Assembly: GCF_001653515.1 (NCBI RefSeq)
Contig: NZ_LYOY01000051.1
Coordinates: 1,384,001-1,448,000, forward strand
DNA: 64,000 nt
Origin: Streptomyces sp. ERV7
GTDB lineage: Bacteria; Actinomycetota; Actinomycetes; Streptomycetales; Streptomycetaceae
Direction: 5' to 3'
The translations under genes and the position numbers were made by a program. The notes below the pieces were generated by a model, which was given only the letters and a program-made list of their open reading frames with translations, was not told the DNA's origin and searched no databases. Within the stretch, counting starts at the first letter, position 1. Every line of letters starts with the position of its first letter. Shown here one piece after another: positions 1 through 7,785 of this stretch.

Positions 1-1
1 G

Positions 2-781
2 TTCCTGACGATGTCGCGCTCGCACCCGGGCGATCTGGCCCGGCCGGGCGTGGCGGTGTTCGCCGCCAGCCTGGTCACGGTGTTCGCGGCCGGGCTGCTC
101 GTCAGCCGCTGGATGTTCCGGCGCAAGCGTGGCGAGCAGGCGATAGGCGCGATGGCCGCGTCCTATGTGAACTCCGCGAACCTGGGCATCCCGGTCGCCG
201 TGCACGTCCTGCACGACACCTCGTTCATCGTCGCCGCGGCGCTCTTCCAGATGCTCTTCATCACGCCGCTGATCCTGGTCCTCATCGAGCTCGACGTACG
301 GCGGGCCGGGCGCGAGCGATGGACGCGGATCCTCCAACTCCCCTTCCGCAACCCGGTGATCGGTGCGTCCGCCCTGGGGCTCGTGGTCGCGGGTAGCGGG
401 CTGCGGCTGCCCGCGGAGGTGGTCTCGCCGCTCCAGATCCTGGGCGGCGGCGCCGTCCCGTCGGCGCTCTTCGCGCTCGGCATGTCGCTGAACGCGCGCG
501 CCCGGACCGACGCCGACGGCCGGGCCGAGCGGATGATCCTGGTGGGGCTGAAGGTCGCCGCGCAGCCCCTGCTCGCCTACGCGCTGGGACGCTGGCTCTT
601 CGGGCTCGACGGGCACGCGCTGTTCGCTGTGGTGCTGTGCGCCGGGCTGCCGACCGCGCAGAACGCCTTCATCTTCGCGTCCGAGTACTCCCTGGACACG
701 GAGCTGCCCAGGGACACCGTGCTGCTCTCGACACTCCTGTCGATGGTGTCCCTGTCGCTGATCGCCTGGCAGCTGGGGTGA
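2..781 (+). CDS. AEC-family (auxin efflux carrier type) transporter, 5' end outside window
   Basis: Integral membrane permease of the AEC superfamily, which exports small organic acids or similar solutes across the cytoplasmic membrane. The reading frame is open to the window edge and about 260 residues are visible against roughly 300-320 for the family, so the N-terminal helices lie upstream. Visible are the motif NSANLGIPV after the first hydrophobic hairpin, several hydrophobic segments, and the second-half motif AGLPTAQNAFIFASEY typical of the repeated AEC fold. An ATG at position 11 exists but is probably internal. Convergent with the thioredoxin gene. The substrate cannot be inferred. 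Confidence 0.8.
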   Translation, partial: FLTMSRSHPGDLARPGVAVFAASLVTVFAAGLLVSRWMFRRKRGEQAIGAMAASYVNSANLGIPVAVHVLHDTSFIVAAALFQMLFITPLILVLIELDVRRAGRERWTRILQLPFRNPVIGASALGLVVAGSGLRLPAEVVSPLQILGGGAVPSALFALGMSLNARARTDADGRAERMILVGLKVAAQPLLAYALGRWLFGLDGHALFAVVLCAGLPTAQNAFIFASEYSLDTELPRDTVLLSTLLSMVSLSLIAWQLG

Positions 782-785
782 GACC

Positions 786-808
786 GGGGCGGCGCGGAGG
801 CCCGCCCC
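786..808. terminator. GC-rich hairpin between convergent genes
   Basis: GGGGCGG (786-792) pairs with CCGCCCC (802-808) across a 9-nt loop, in the 34-bp gap between the AEC and thioredoxin stop codons. It probably serves both strands. There is no U-tract, which is usual for streptomycete terminators. Confidence 0.5.
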
Positions 809-815
809 GCCCGCC

Positions 816-1187
816 TCACTTCGCCTTGTTGTCGGCTTCCGCGACCGACTTGCGGACCTCGTCCATGTCGAGGGCGCGCGCCTGCTTGATCACGTCCTCC
901 AGAGCGGCCTCCGGCAGCGCGCCGGGCTGCGAGAAGATGGCCACGTTGTCGCGCACGATCATCAGGGTGGGGATCGAACGGATCTCGAACGCCGCCGCCA
1001 GCTCCTGCTGGGCCTCGGTGTCGACCTTGGCGAAGACCAGGTCGTCATGGCGCTCGGAAGACGCCTCGTAGACCGGGCCGAACTGCCGGCAGGGACCGCA
1101 CCAGGAAGCCCAGAAGTCGATCAGGACGAAGTCGTTGTCCGACACGACGTCGTCGAAGTTCTCCTTGGTCAGCTCCACAGTCGCCAT
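816..1187 (-). CDS. trxA: Thioredoxin
   Basis: Small cytoplasmic dithiol-disulfide oxidoreductase of 123 residues, which reduces target disulfides using electrons from thioredoxin reductase. The active-site motif WCGPC lies about 30 residues in, preceded by the FVLIDFWAS strand, and the cis-proline region reads SIPTLMI. ATG at 1187 is preferred over GTG at 1190 because GGGAG then lies about six bases upstream. It is divergent from the flavin disulfide reductase at 1325, so the 137-bp gap holds both promoters. A second thioredoxin elsewhere in the genome is likely, so it may not be the principal one. Confidence 0.92.
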   Translation of the reverse strand: MATVELTKENFDDVVSDNDFVLIDFWASWCGPCRQFGPVYEASSERHDDLVFAKVDTEAQQELAAAFEIRSIPTLMIVRDNVAIFSQPGALPEAALEDVIKQARALDMDEVRKSVAEADNKAK

Positions 1188-1324
1188 CACGCACTCCCTC
1201 TTCCTGGCCTCACCGTGAAGCCGTTTCGCACAACGGCGGCCGCCGTCGTCGTATTCCGTGTGTTTTCCGCTGACTCACGGCTGCCCCTGTGGCTCCGAGG
1301 TACTCCTCGCACCAGACTGTGCCC

Positions 1325-2758
1325 ATGACGGAAGCCCTGGAATACGACGTAGTGGTGCTGGGAGCGGGACCGGTGGGCGAGAACGTCGCCGACCGGGTGC
1401 GGGCGGCGGGGCTGAGCGCCGCCGTGGTGGAGAGCGAACTCGTCGGGGGTGAGTGCTCGTACTGGGCGTGCATGCCCAGCAAGGCGCTGCTGCGGCCGGT
1501 GATCGCACGCTCGGACGCGCGCAAGGTGCCCGGCCTGCGCGACAGCGTGACGGGCCCGCTGGACGTGCCGGCCGTGCTCGCGCACCGCGACGAGTACGTC
1601 TCGCACTGGCAGGACGACGGCCAGGTGCGCTGGCTGGAGAGCATCGGCGCCCACCTCTACCGGGGCCACGGACGTCTCTACGGCACCCGCAAGGTCAGCG
1701 TCACCAGCCCCGAGGGCGAGCACCACGTGCTGACGGCCCGGCACGCGGTGGCCGTCTGCACCGGCAGCCGCGCCGTCCTGCCCGACCTGCCCGGCATCGC
1801 CGACGCCCGGCCCTGGACCAGCCGCGAGGCCACCAGCGCCCAGCAGGTGCCGGGCCGGCTGGTGGTCGTCGGCGGGGGAGTGGTCGGCGTCGAGATGGCG
1901 ACGGCCTGGCAGGCGTTCGGCGCACAGGTGACGGTCCTGGTGCGCGGCGACGGGCTGTTGCCGAAGATGGAGCCGTTCGCGGGCGAGCTGGTCGCCGAGG
2001 CCCTGAAGGAGGCGGGCGCCTCCGTCCGTACCCGGGTGTCCGTGGCCGAGGTCGTACGGGAGGGCAGCACCGGCCCCGTCACCGTCGTCCTGGACGACGG
2101 CGGCCGCATCGAGGCCGACGAGATCCTCTTCGCCACCGGCCGGGCCCCGCGCACCGATGACATCGGCCTGGACACCGTCGGCATGGAGCCCGGCTCCTGG
2201 CTGCCGGTCGACGACTCCTGCCGGGTGGCCGGGAGCGACTGGCTGTACGCGGTGGGGGACGTCAACCACCGGGCGCTGCTGACCCACCAGGGCAAGTACC
2301 AGGCGAGGATCGCGGGCGCCGCGATCGCCGCGCGCGCGGCGAAGGTCCCGCTCCTGGAGACCGACCCCTGGGGCGCCCACGCGGCCACCGCCGACCGCGC
2401 CGCCGTCCCGCAGGTCGTCTTCACCGACCCCGAGGCGGCTTCGGCGGGACTGACCCTGGCCGAGGCGGAGGCGGCCGGACACCGCGTCCGGGCCGTCGAC
2501 TACGACCTGGGCGGGGTCGCGGGCGCCGGTCTGTTCGCGGACGGCTACCGGGGCCGCGCCCGGATGGTCGTCGACCTGGACCGCGAGGTCCTGCTCGGCG
2601 TCACCTTCGTCGGCCCCGGCGTGGGCGAGCTCATCCACTCCGCCACGGTCGCGATCGCCGCCGAGGTCCCGATCGCACGGCTGTGGCACGCCGTCCCGGC
2701 GTACCCGACGATCAGCGAGGTGTGGCTGCGCCTCCTGGAGACGTACCGCGACCAGTAG
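1325..2758 (+). CDS. FAD/NAD(P)-dependent pyridine nucleotide-disulfide oxidoreductase (class I-like)
   Basis: 477-residue flavoprotein of the lipoamide dehydrogenase/mycothione reductase/mercuric reductase family. Visible are the FAD Rossmann motif GAGPVG (residues 13-18), the redox-active pair C44-SYWA-C49, a second GGGVVG nucleotide-binding motif near residue 187, the ATGR motif and the second FAD strand ending YAVGDV. The C-terminal interface domain is present, but the usual HPTxxE catalytic pair reads YPTISE. The base histidine is therefore replaced by tyrosine, which argues against a true lipoamide dehydrogenase. ATG 1325 begins the fold exactly; an earlier in-frame start would add 12 non-conserved residues. 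Divergent from thioredoxin, suggesting thiol-redox work. Confidence 0.85.
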   Translation: MTEALEYDVVVLGAGPVGENVADRVRAAGLSAAVVESELVGGECSYWACMPSKALLRPVIARSDARKVPGLRDSVTGPLDVPAVLAHRDEYVSHWQDDGQVRWLESIGAHLYRGHGRLYGTRKVSVTSPEGEHHVLTARHAVAVCTGSRAVLPDLPGIADARPWTSREATSAQQVPGRLVVVGGGVVGVEMATAWQAFGAQVTVLVRGDGLLPKMEPFAGELVAEALKEAGASVRTRVSVAEVVREGSTGPVTVVLDDGGRIEADEILFATGRAPRTDDIGLDTVGMEPGSWLPVDDSCRVAGSDWLYAVGDVNHRALLTHQGKYQARIAGAAIAARAAKVPLLETDPWGAHAATADRAAVPQVVFTDPEAASAGLTLAEAEAAGHRVRAVDYDLGGVAGAGLFADGYRGRARMVVDLDREVLLGVTFVGPGVGELIHSATVAIAAEVPIARLWHAVPAYPTISEVWLRLLETYRDQ

Positions 2759-2779
2759 GCGGGTGCGTGGAGGCCGCCG

Positions 2780-3640
2780 TCAGCGCTCCTCGAAGACCAG
2801 GTTCTCCGGGGGCTCGGTCATCCGGACGGTCTGGTCGGCGACCTCCACCACCGTCGACAGCGTGGTGAACTGCCCCTTCGACGCGATCAGTACGCGATCG
2901 GGGCGCTGGTCGAGGAACGCCTTGAACCCGGCGAGCGAGGGGTCTCCGGCGCCCAGGACCAGATAGTCCGCCAGCCGTCGGAACAGCTTCGGCAGCACGA
3001 CCGCGCTGTCGGTGAGCGAGACCAGACCGTCGATCTTCGCGCCGCTCGCGGTCAGGTCCACGGGCCACAGCCCGTTGGCGGCCGTCCGCGCCTCCTGCAC
3101 CGCGGCCGTCATCGCCGCGCGCAGCTCGACGAACAGCTTGGTGTAGTACGTCGGATAGGCGAGGCCGTCAGCCAACTGGGCGAAGTTGGCGGTCTGCTGG
3201 AGCAGCGCCGCGTCCACGAAGTGCTGCTGCCCGCTGGGCCCGGGTGCCGCGCCCCGCCCGGCCAGCGCCACACAGCGCCCGTGCAGGTCGGCGCCCCGGG
3301 TGAGGACGAAGCCGGGGGCCCGGTCGGGTGTGGAGGCGGTGACCGTGCCGTGGGCGTCGCGCTCGACGCCGGTGAAGCCGAGCCAGGTGGTGAGGGCGTC
3401 GGCCGCCTCGTCCGCGAACGGCGGCGGCTGGTGCGTCTCGCGGCCGTGCGCCGGGATGTAGTGCGTCTCCAGGGTGTCGATGCCGTCGAGCCGCAGCTGG
3501 GCGCCGCCGCTCCGGTTGCGCTGGACGCGGTGCGGCCCCGGCACGAGGTCCCACTGGGCGGGGTCGGACGGGTAGAAGCGGACGGAGTCGCCGTCCGGGC
3601 GGGCACCGGTGACCCGGTACGTACCTTCGATCACGAGCAT
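2780..3640 (-). CDS. Staphylococcal-nuclease-like (thermonuclease fold) protein
   Basis: 286 residues when started at ATG 3640, which has GAGGAGG about 11 bases upstream; the frame stays open to 3715. The N-terminal part shows the SNase pattern: a DGDSV strand (residues 16-20), then LRLDGIDTLE. There the Arg, the Asp five residues on and the Glu eight residues on match the catalytic Arg35/Asp40/Glu43 spacing of staphylococcal nuclease. The C-terminal half (about 180-286) is a separate helical region with no motif I recognise. No signal peptide is seen, so a cytoplasmic protein is likely. A nuclease activity is inferred from these residues only. Confidence 0.6.
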   Translation of the reverse strand: MLVIEGTYRVTGARPDGDSVRFYPSDPAQWDLVPGPHRVQRNRSGGAQLRLDGIDTLETHYIPAHGRETHQPPPFADEAADALTTWLGFTGVERDAHGTVTASTPDRAPGFVLTRGADLHGRCVALAGRGAAPGPSGQQHFVDAALLQQTANFAQLADGLAYPTYYTKLFVELRAAMTAAVQEARTAANGLWPVDLTASGAKIDGLVSLTDSAVVLPKLFRRLADYLVLGAGDPSLAGFKAFLDQRPDRVLIASKGQFTTLSTVVEVADQTVRMTEPPENLVFEER

Positions 3641-3804
3641 TCCCACGACGGCCTCCTCAGGGTGCACACCGGGCACAGCCAGCATCCGCCGCACGGGCGC
3701 CGTGCGCCCCCGCACGGCTCGATACTTACGGTACGCCGGTCCCCGGCGCGCACAGCGCCGTACGCCGTTGCGCGTACCTGTCGTCCGCTCCGGCCCCCGC
3801 CTTG

Positions 3805-3855
3805 TTGAACGCGTTCAATACGGGATAGGCTCGCCCTGCATCTGAACGCGTTCAG
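3805..3855. promoter_or_regulatory. Paired palindromic operators flanking the DUF1990 promoter
   Basis: Two near-identical perfect 14-bp palindromes, TTGAACGCGTTCAA (3805-3818) and CTGAACGCGTTCAG (3842-3855), sit 37 bp apart centre to centre upstream of the DUF1990 gene. The first contains a possible -35 (TTGAAC); a possible -10, TAGGCT (3826-3831), lies between the two. The shape is that expected for a TetR-type repressor. No regulator gene is adjacent. Confidence 0.65.
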
Positions 3856-3875
3856 AACGAGGGGTGGGTGAGCGC

Positions 3876-4430
3876 ATGAGCGTCCCCGTCTTCACCTATC
3901 CGGAGGTCGGCGGCACCAGGCTGCACCGTCTGCCCGCCGGCTACCACCATCTCCACCACAGCACGCGGATCGGCCACGGACCGGACACCCTGCGCCGCGC
4001 CGGAGCCGCTGTCGTCGAGTGGCGCATGCACCGCGCCCTCGGGGTCGGGGTGCGCTCGCCGGCCGAGCGCGCCGAGCCCGGCGTCCCCGGGAGCCTCGCG
4101 GTCGGCGTCGGCCCGGTGAGCGTCTCGGCGCCGTGCCGGGTGGTGTGGGCCGATGACGAGCCGCACCGGATCGGCTTCGCCTACGGAACGCTCCCGGGGC
4201 ACCCGGAGTGCGGCGAGGAGTCCTTCGTCGTGGAGCTCGACGGCAGCGGGCAGGTCTGGTTCACCGTCACCGCCTTCAGTCACCCCGCGAGCTGGTACAC
4301 CCGCCTCGCCGGTCCGCTGGTCCCGGTCGCCCAGCGGCTGTACGCCCGCGGCTGCGGGGCGGTGCTGCGCAGGCTGGCCAAGGAGCCGGAGCGACCGCCC
4401 CGGTTCGCCCGCACCGCCGCCCATCGGTAA
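3876..4430 (+). CDS. DUF1990 family protein
   Basis: 184-residue protein recognised as DUF1990 by its overall pattern: an N-terminal FTYPEVGGT, the central HRIGFAYGTLPGHPECGEESFVVE segment, and the C-terminal SHPASWYTRLAGPLVPVAQR stretch that precedes a final helix. The family is common in actinomycetes and has no established biochemical role; the fold is thought to be SRPBCC-like. ATG 3876 has GAGGGG 11 bases upstream; a GTG at 3864 is possible. It is preceded by two matching palindromes, so repression by a TetR-type protein is likely. A GNAT gene follows after 10 bp, probably in the same transcript. Confidence 0.8.
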   Translation: MSVPVFTYPEVGGTRLHRLPAGYHHLHHSTRIGHGPDTLRRAGAAVVEWRMHRALGVGVRSPAERAEPGVPGSLAVGVGPVSVSAPCRVVWADDEPHRIGFAYGTLPGHPECGEESFVVELDGSGQVWFTVTAFSHPASWYTRLAGPLVPVAQRLYARGCGAVLRRLAKEPERPPRFARTAAHR

Positions 4431-4440
4431 TACTCACCAC

Positions 4441-4917
4441 ATGACCTCACACATTACGGGCAAGGGTGGCGAGGGCGTGCGGATCCGGCGCGCGGCCGCG
4501 CGCGACGCCAAGCGCCTCACCCGGCTCGTACGGTCCTCGCGCGCGTACGAGGGCCCGTACGCCCCCATGGTCGAGGGCTACCGGGTGGGTCCCGACTACA
4601 TCGAGACCCACGAGGTGTACGCGGCGGTGGGCGCCGACGAACGGCTGCTCGGCTTCTACGCCCTGCTGCTGGCCCCGCCCGAGCTGGACCTGATGTTCGT
4701 CGCCGACGACGCCCAGGGCCTCGGCATCGGGCGCCTGCTCATCGCGCACATGACCGGCCGGGCCAGGGACGCGGGCCTCGACCGCGTCCGGGTGGTCTCG
4801 CACCCGCCCGCCGAGGGCTTCTACCGCAGCGTGGGCGCGCTGCGGACCGGCACGGCCCGCGCGAACCCGCCCGCGGTGATGTGGGACCGGCCGGAGCTGG
4901 AGATCCCGATTCCCTGA
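4441..4917 (+). CDS. GNAT-family N-acetyltransferase
   Basis: 158-residue cytoplasmic acetyltransferase of the GNAT superfamily. The acetyl-CoA pyrophosphate loop appears as AQGLGIGRLL about two thirds along, after the beta-4 strand LDLMFVADD, and is followed by HPPAEGFYRSVGA, the usual end of the fold. ATG 4441 gives a natural N terminus (IRRAAARDAKRLTRL is the first GNAT strand and helix). It lies 10 bp behind the DUF1990 gene and is probably cotranscribed. The substrate is unknown. Confidence 0.85.
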   Translation: MTSHITGKGGEGVRIRRAAARDAKRLTRLVRSSRAYEGPYAPMVEGYRVGPDYIETHEVYAAVGADERLLGFYALLLAPPELDLMFVADDAQGLGIGRLLIAHMTGRARDAGLDRVRVVSHPPAEGFYRSVGALRTGTARANPPAVMWDRPELEIPIP

Positions 4918-4933
4918 CCGGTCCCGGACCGTC

Positions 4934-5983
4934 TCAGGCGATCGGCACCCCGACCTGGCTCCACGCCTTGATGACGGCCTCGAGCTCGTCGCCGTCGCCG
5001 AACAGGGTGCGGGCGGTGGCGACCGTGAGCCGGCCGAAGTCGGCGAAGTCGGCGTCGCTCGTCAGCTCCCCGCCGGTCAGCGTGGAGTACCAGATCTTCC
5101 CGGCCCGCTCCCAGGCGTTGCCGCCCAGCGCCGTGGCCGCCAGGTAGAACGCGTGGTTGGGGATGCCCGAGTTGATGTGCACCCCGCCGTTGTCCCGGCT
5201 GGTGCGCACGAAGTCGTCCATCGTGGCGGGCTGCGGGTCCTTGCCGAGCTGCGGGTCGTCGTACGCCGTGCCCGGCGCCTTCATCGACCGCAGCGCCTCG
5301 CCGTCGATGCCCGGGCCGAGCAGCCCGGCGCCGATCAGCCAGTCGGCCTGGTCGGCGGACTGCCCGAGCGCGTACTGCTTGATGAGCGAGCCGAAGACGT
5401 CCGAGAACGACTCGTTGAGCGCGCCCGACTGCCCGAAGTACTCCAGGTTGGCGGTGTACTGCGTGACGCCGTGGGTGAGTTCGTGGCCGATGACGTCGAC
5501 CGGGATGGTGAAGTCGAGGAAGAGCTCGCCGTCCCCGTCGCCGAACACCATCTGCTCGCCGTTCCAGAAGGCGTTGCCGTACTGCTCGCCGTAGTGCACG
5601 GTCGCGTCCAGCGGCAGCCCCGAGTCGTCGATGGAGTGCCGGCCGTACGCCTTGAGATACAGCTCGAAAGTGGCACCCAGCCCGGCGTGCGCCCGGTTGA
5701 CGGTCGCGTCCTTGGACGGCGTGTCGCTCTCGGAGTGCACCTTCGACCCGGGCAGCGTCTCCTGCCTCCGGGCGTCGTAGATCGTGCGGGTGGGCTTGTC
5801 GGACGGCGTGCCCGTCGGGGGGACCATGCCACGCACGGTGGTGATCCGGCGGCGGGTGCGCAGGAGCGCGTCGTGCTCCAGGGTGCGGCGCGCCGGCTCG
5901 TACGCGCGGGGGTCCTCGGACTGCGCGAGCTTGTCGAGGACATGGGGCGGGATGATGGTGCAGAACACGCTGTTGGTCTTCAT
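4934..5983 (-). CDS. M4 (thermolysin-family) metallopeptidase, protealysin-like, no signal peptide
   Basis: 349-residue zinc metalloprotease. It has HELTH (residues 167-171), the third zinc ligand Glu in ALNESFSD (about 191), and the later HINSGIPNHAFY containing the catalytic His of thermolysin. The catalytic domain is complete. The N terminus is a short (about 50 residue) propeptide with a CTIIPPHVLDKLA motif, like the protealysin/PPL precursor, instead of the long FTP/PepSY propeptide and signal peptide of classical neutral proteases. It may therefore be cytoplasmic or leave by a non-Sec route. ATG 5983 is chosen over the upstream TTG at 5992. It ends 16 bp from the convergent GNAT gene. 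Confidence 0.9.
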   Translation of the reverse strand: MKTNSVFCTIIPPHVLDKLAQSEDPRAYEPARRTLEHDALLRTRRRITTVRGMVPPTGTPSDKPTRTIYDARRQETLPGSKVHSESDTPSKDATVNRAHAGLGATFELYLKAYGRHSIDDSGLPLDATVHYGEQYGNAFWNGEQMVFGDGDGELFLDFTIPVDVIGHELTHGVTQYTANLEYFGQSGALNESFSDVFGSLIKQYALGQSADQADWLIGAGLLGPGIDGEALRSMKAPGTAYDDPQLGKDPQPATMDDFVRTSRDNGGVHINSGIPNHAFYLAATALGGNAWERAGKIWYSTLTGGELTSDADFADFGRLTVATARTLFGDGDELEAVIKAWSQVGVPIA

Positions 5984-6106
5984 GCCGAGCAATGTGGCAC
6001 AGCGTGACCGCTTCGGTGATGCCTGTAGTCGAGTTGGCCGAAAATCGGTGGCGGAGTCGGAACGCCCGCTTCTACGGAGGGTAACCGCGGCCCGCCAACC
6101 CTCCGG

Positions 6107-7195
6107 TCAGAGCCAGCCGTTGCGGCGGAACCCCCGGTGGATGGCGAAGCAGGCGACCGTCATGAGGGCGAGCGCCAACGGATATCCGTACTTCCAGTGC
6201 AGCTCCGGCATGTGGTCGAAGTTCATGCCGTAGACCCCGCACACCATCGTCGGCACCGCGACGATCGCCGCCCAGGCCGTGATCTTGCGCATGTCCTCGT
6301 TCTGGGCCACCGTCACCTGCGCCAGATGGGCCTGGAGGATCGAGTCGAGCAGCGCGTCGAACGAGCCGATCTGCTCGTTGACCCGGGCCAGATGGTCGAA
6401 GACGTCACGGAAGTACGGCTGGGTGTCCGGGCCGATGAGCGGCATCGGCGCGGAGGCGAGGGCCTGGAGCGGCCGGAACAACGGGGTCACCGCCCGCTTG
6501 AACTCCAGGACTTCGCGCTTGAGCTGATAGATGCGGCCCGCGTCGCCGCGCCCCGCGGTGTCGCTGAACACGGCGGTCTCGACGGCGTCCACGTCGACCT
6601 GCATGGCGTCGATGACGACGAGGTAGTCGTCGACGACGTGGTCCGCTATGGCGTGCAGCACCGCCGCCGGGCCCTTGGCGAGCTGGTCGGGAGTGTCCTC
6701 CAGCGCCTCGCGCAGCGGACCGAGCGAGCCGTGCTTGCCGTGCCGCACGGTGACCACGAAGTCGGGCCCGGTGAAGATCATCAGCTCACCGGTCTCGACG
6801 ACCTCGCTGGTCGCGGTCAGCTCCTCGTGCTCGACATAGCAGACGGTCTTGAAGACGGCGAAGAGCACGTCGTCGTACGGCTGGATCTGCGGGCGCTGAC
6901 GGGCGCGTACCGCGTCCTCGACGGCCAGCGGATGCAGCTCGAACAGCTCGGCGATCCCGGCGAACTCCTCGGCGCTGGGCTCGTGCAGACCGACCCACAC
7001 GAACCCCTCCCCGGACTTGCGCACCCGCCGTACGGCCTCCTCCACCGGGCAGTCGCCGGGCTGGCGCACCCCGTCCCGGTAGACCACGCAGTTCACCACG
7101 GCGCTGCCGAGCGGCGAGCGGGCCGGGTGGCTGAGGTCCACCGTGCGGCGGTAGGCACGGCGGACCGCCCTGCGGAGGTTGCGGATCATGGGCAC
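6107..7195 (-). CDS. corA: CorA-family magnesium/cobalt transporter
   Basis: 362-residue inner-membrane divalent cation channel. A large cytoplasmic N-terminal alpha/beta and coiled-helix domain is followed by two C-terminal membrane helices; the signature GMN (in GVYGMNFDHMPE) ends the pore helix TM1. The loop after GMN keeps the MPE-type acidic selectivity region. GTG 7195 is preferred because AAGGAG lies nine bases upstream; ATG 7189 is in frame. Homopentameric Mg2+ uptake is the family role. It stands alone between the M4 protease and the small TPR gene. Confidence 0.93.
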   Translation of the reverse strand: MPMIRNLRRAVRRAYRRTVDLSHPARSPLGSAVVNCVVYRDGVRQPGDCPVEEAVRRVRKSGEGFVWVGLHEPSAEEFAGIAELFELHPLAVEDAVRARQRPQIQPYDDVLFAVFKTVCYVEHEELTATSEVVETGELMIFTGPDFVVTVRHGKHGSLGPLREALEDTPDQLAKGPAAVLHAIADHVVDDYLVVIDAMQVDVDAVETAVFSDTAGRGDAGRIYQLKREVLEFKRAVTPLFRPLQALASAPMPLIGPDTQPYFRDVFDHLARVNEQIGSFDALLDSILQAHLAQVTVAQNEDMRKITAWAAIVAVPTMVCGVYGMNFDHMPELHWKYGYPLALALMTVACFAIHRGFRRNGWL

Positions 7196-7275
7196 GGCGC
7201 GGAACTCCTTCGGCGGATCGGCGGCCAGTGTGCCACGCGCCGTTCAAAGGCCGGTCAAAGTGCCAAGGCCGCAGG

Positions 7276-7626
7276 TCACGGCCGTGCCGCGACATCCCCG
7301 TCGAACGCGGCGGCGAGCCGCAGATAGCGAGCCGCGTCCTCGGGCCGTCCCTGGCGCTCCAGGGTGCGGCCGAGCATGAGCGTGGCGTACTGCTCGACGG
7401 GGTCGCGCTCCAGGACGGCCCGCAGCTCGGCCTCGGCCTTCTTGAGCTGGGCGGAGTGGTAGTAGGCGCGGGCGAGCAGCAGCCTCGGGGCGACCTGCTC
7501 GGGCACCTCGTCGACGATGCCGCCCAGGATGCGTACGGCCGTGACGTACTCCTTCGCCTCGAAGAACTGCTGGGCGCGGTCCCAGCGCTCGGCGGTGGTC
7601 CCGAACTCGTAGTAGCTGTCGACCAC
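7276..7626 (-). CDS. Small TPR-like protein
   Basis: 116-residue soluble protein. The start is GTG 7626, with AGGAAGGA about seven bases upstream. The sequence reads as two to three tetratricopeptide-type helical pairs: RAQQFFEAKEYVTAVRILGGI, PRLLLARAYYHSAQLKKAEAEL and ATLMLGRTLERQGRPEDAARYL, all with the TPR small-residue pattern. Proteins of this size are widespread in Streptomyces next to pirin-like genes and are annotated only as TPR proteins. It is divergent from the pirin gene at 7786. A scaffold role is inferred; no partner is known. Confidence 0.75.
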   Translation of the reverse strand: MVDSYYEFGTTAERWDRAQQFFEAKEYVTAVRILGGIVDEVPEQVAPRLLLARAYYHSAQLKKAEAELRAVLERDPVEQYATLMLGRTLERQGRPEDAARYLRLAAAFDGDVAARP

Positions 7627-7785
7627 GAGACGTCCTTCCTGTGCGGCGCGGGGGAATGCCCGGCACTTGCGACTCCGATACGAGTGCGGCAACGCGAGGC
7701 CCTCGTTGAAAATTCCATTACCTTGCGGGGTGGGCGCGCGTGGGAGGCTGCCACCGGGTGCCCCGACAGGAATAGGTTGACCGCC

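Noticed and set aside
1187..2689. 500-codon minus-strand frame opposite the disulfide reductase
   Set aside because: No motif, biased composition; the plus strand encodes clear FAD and disulfide motifs.
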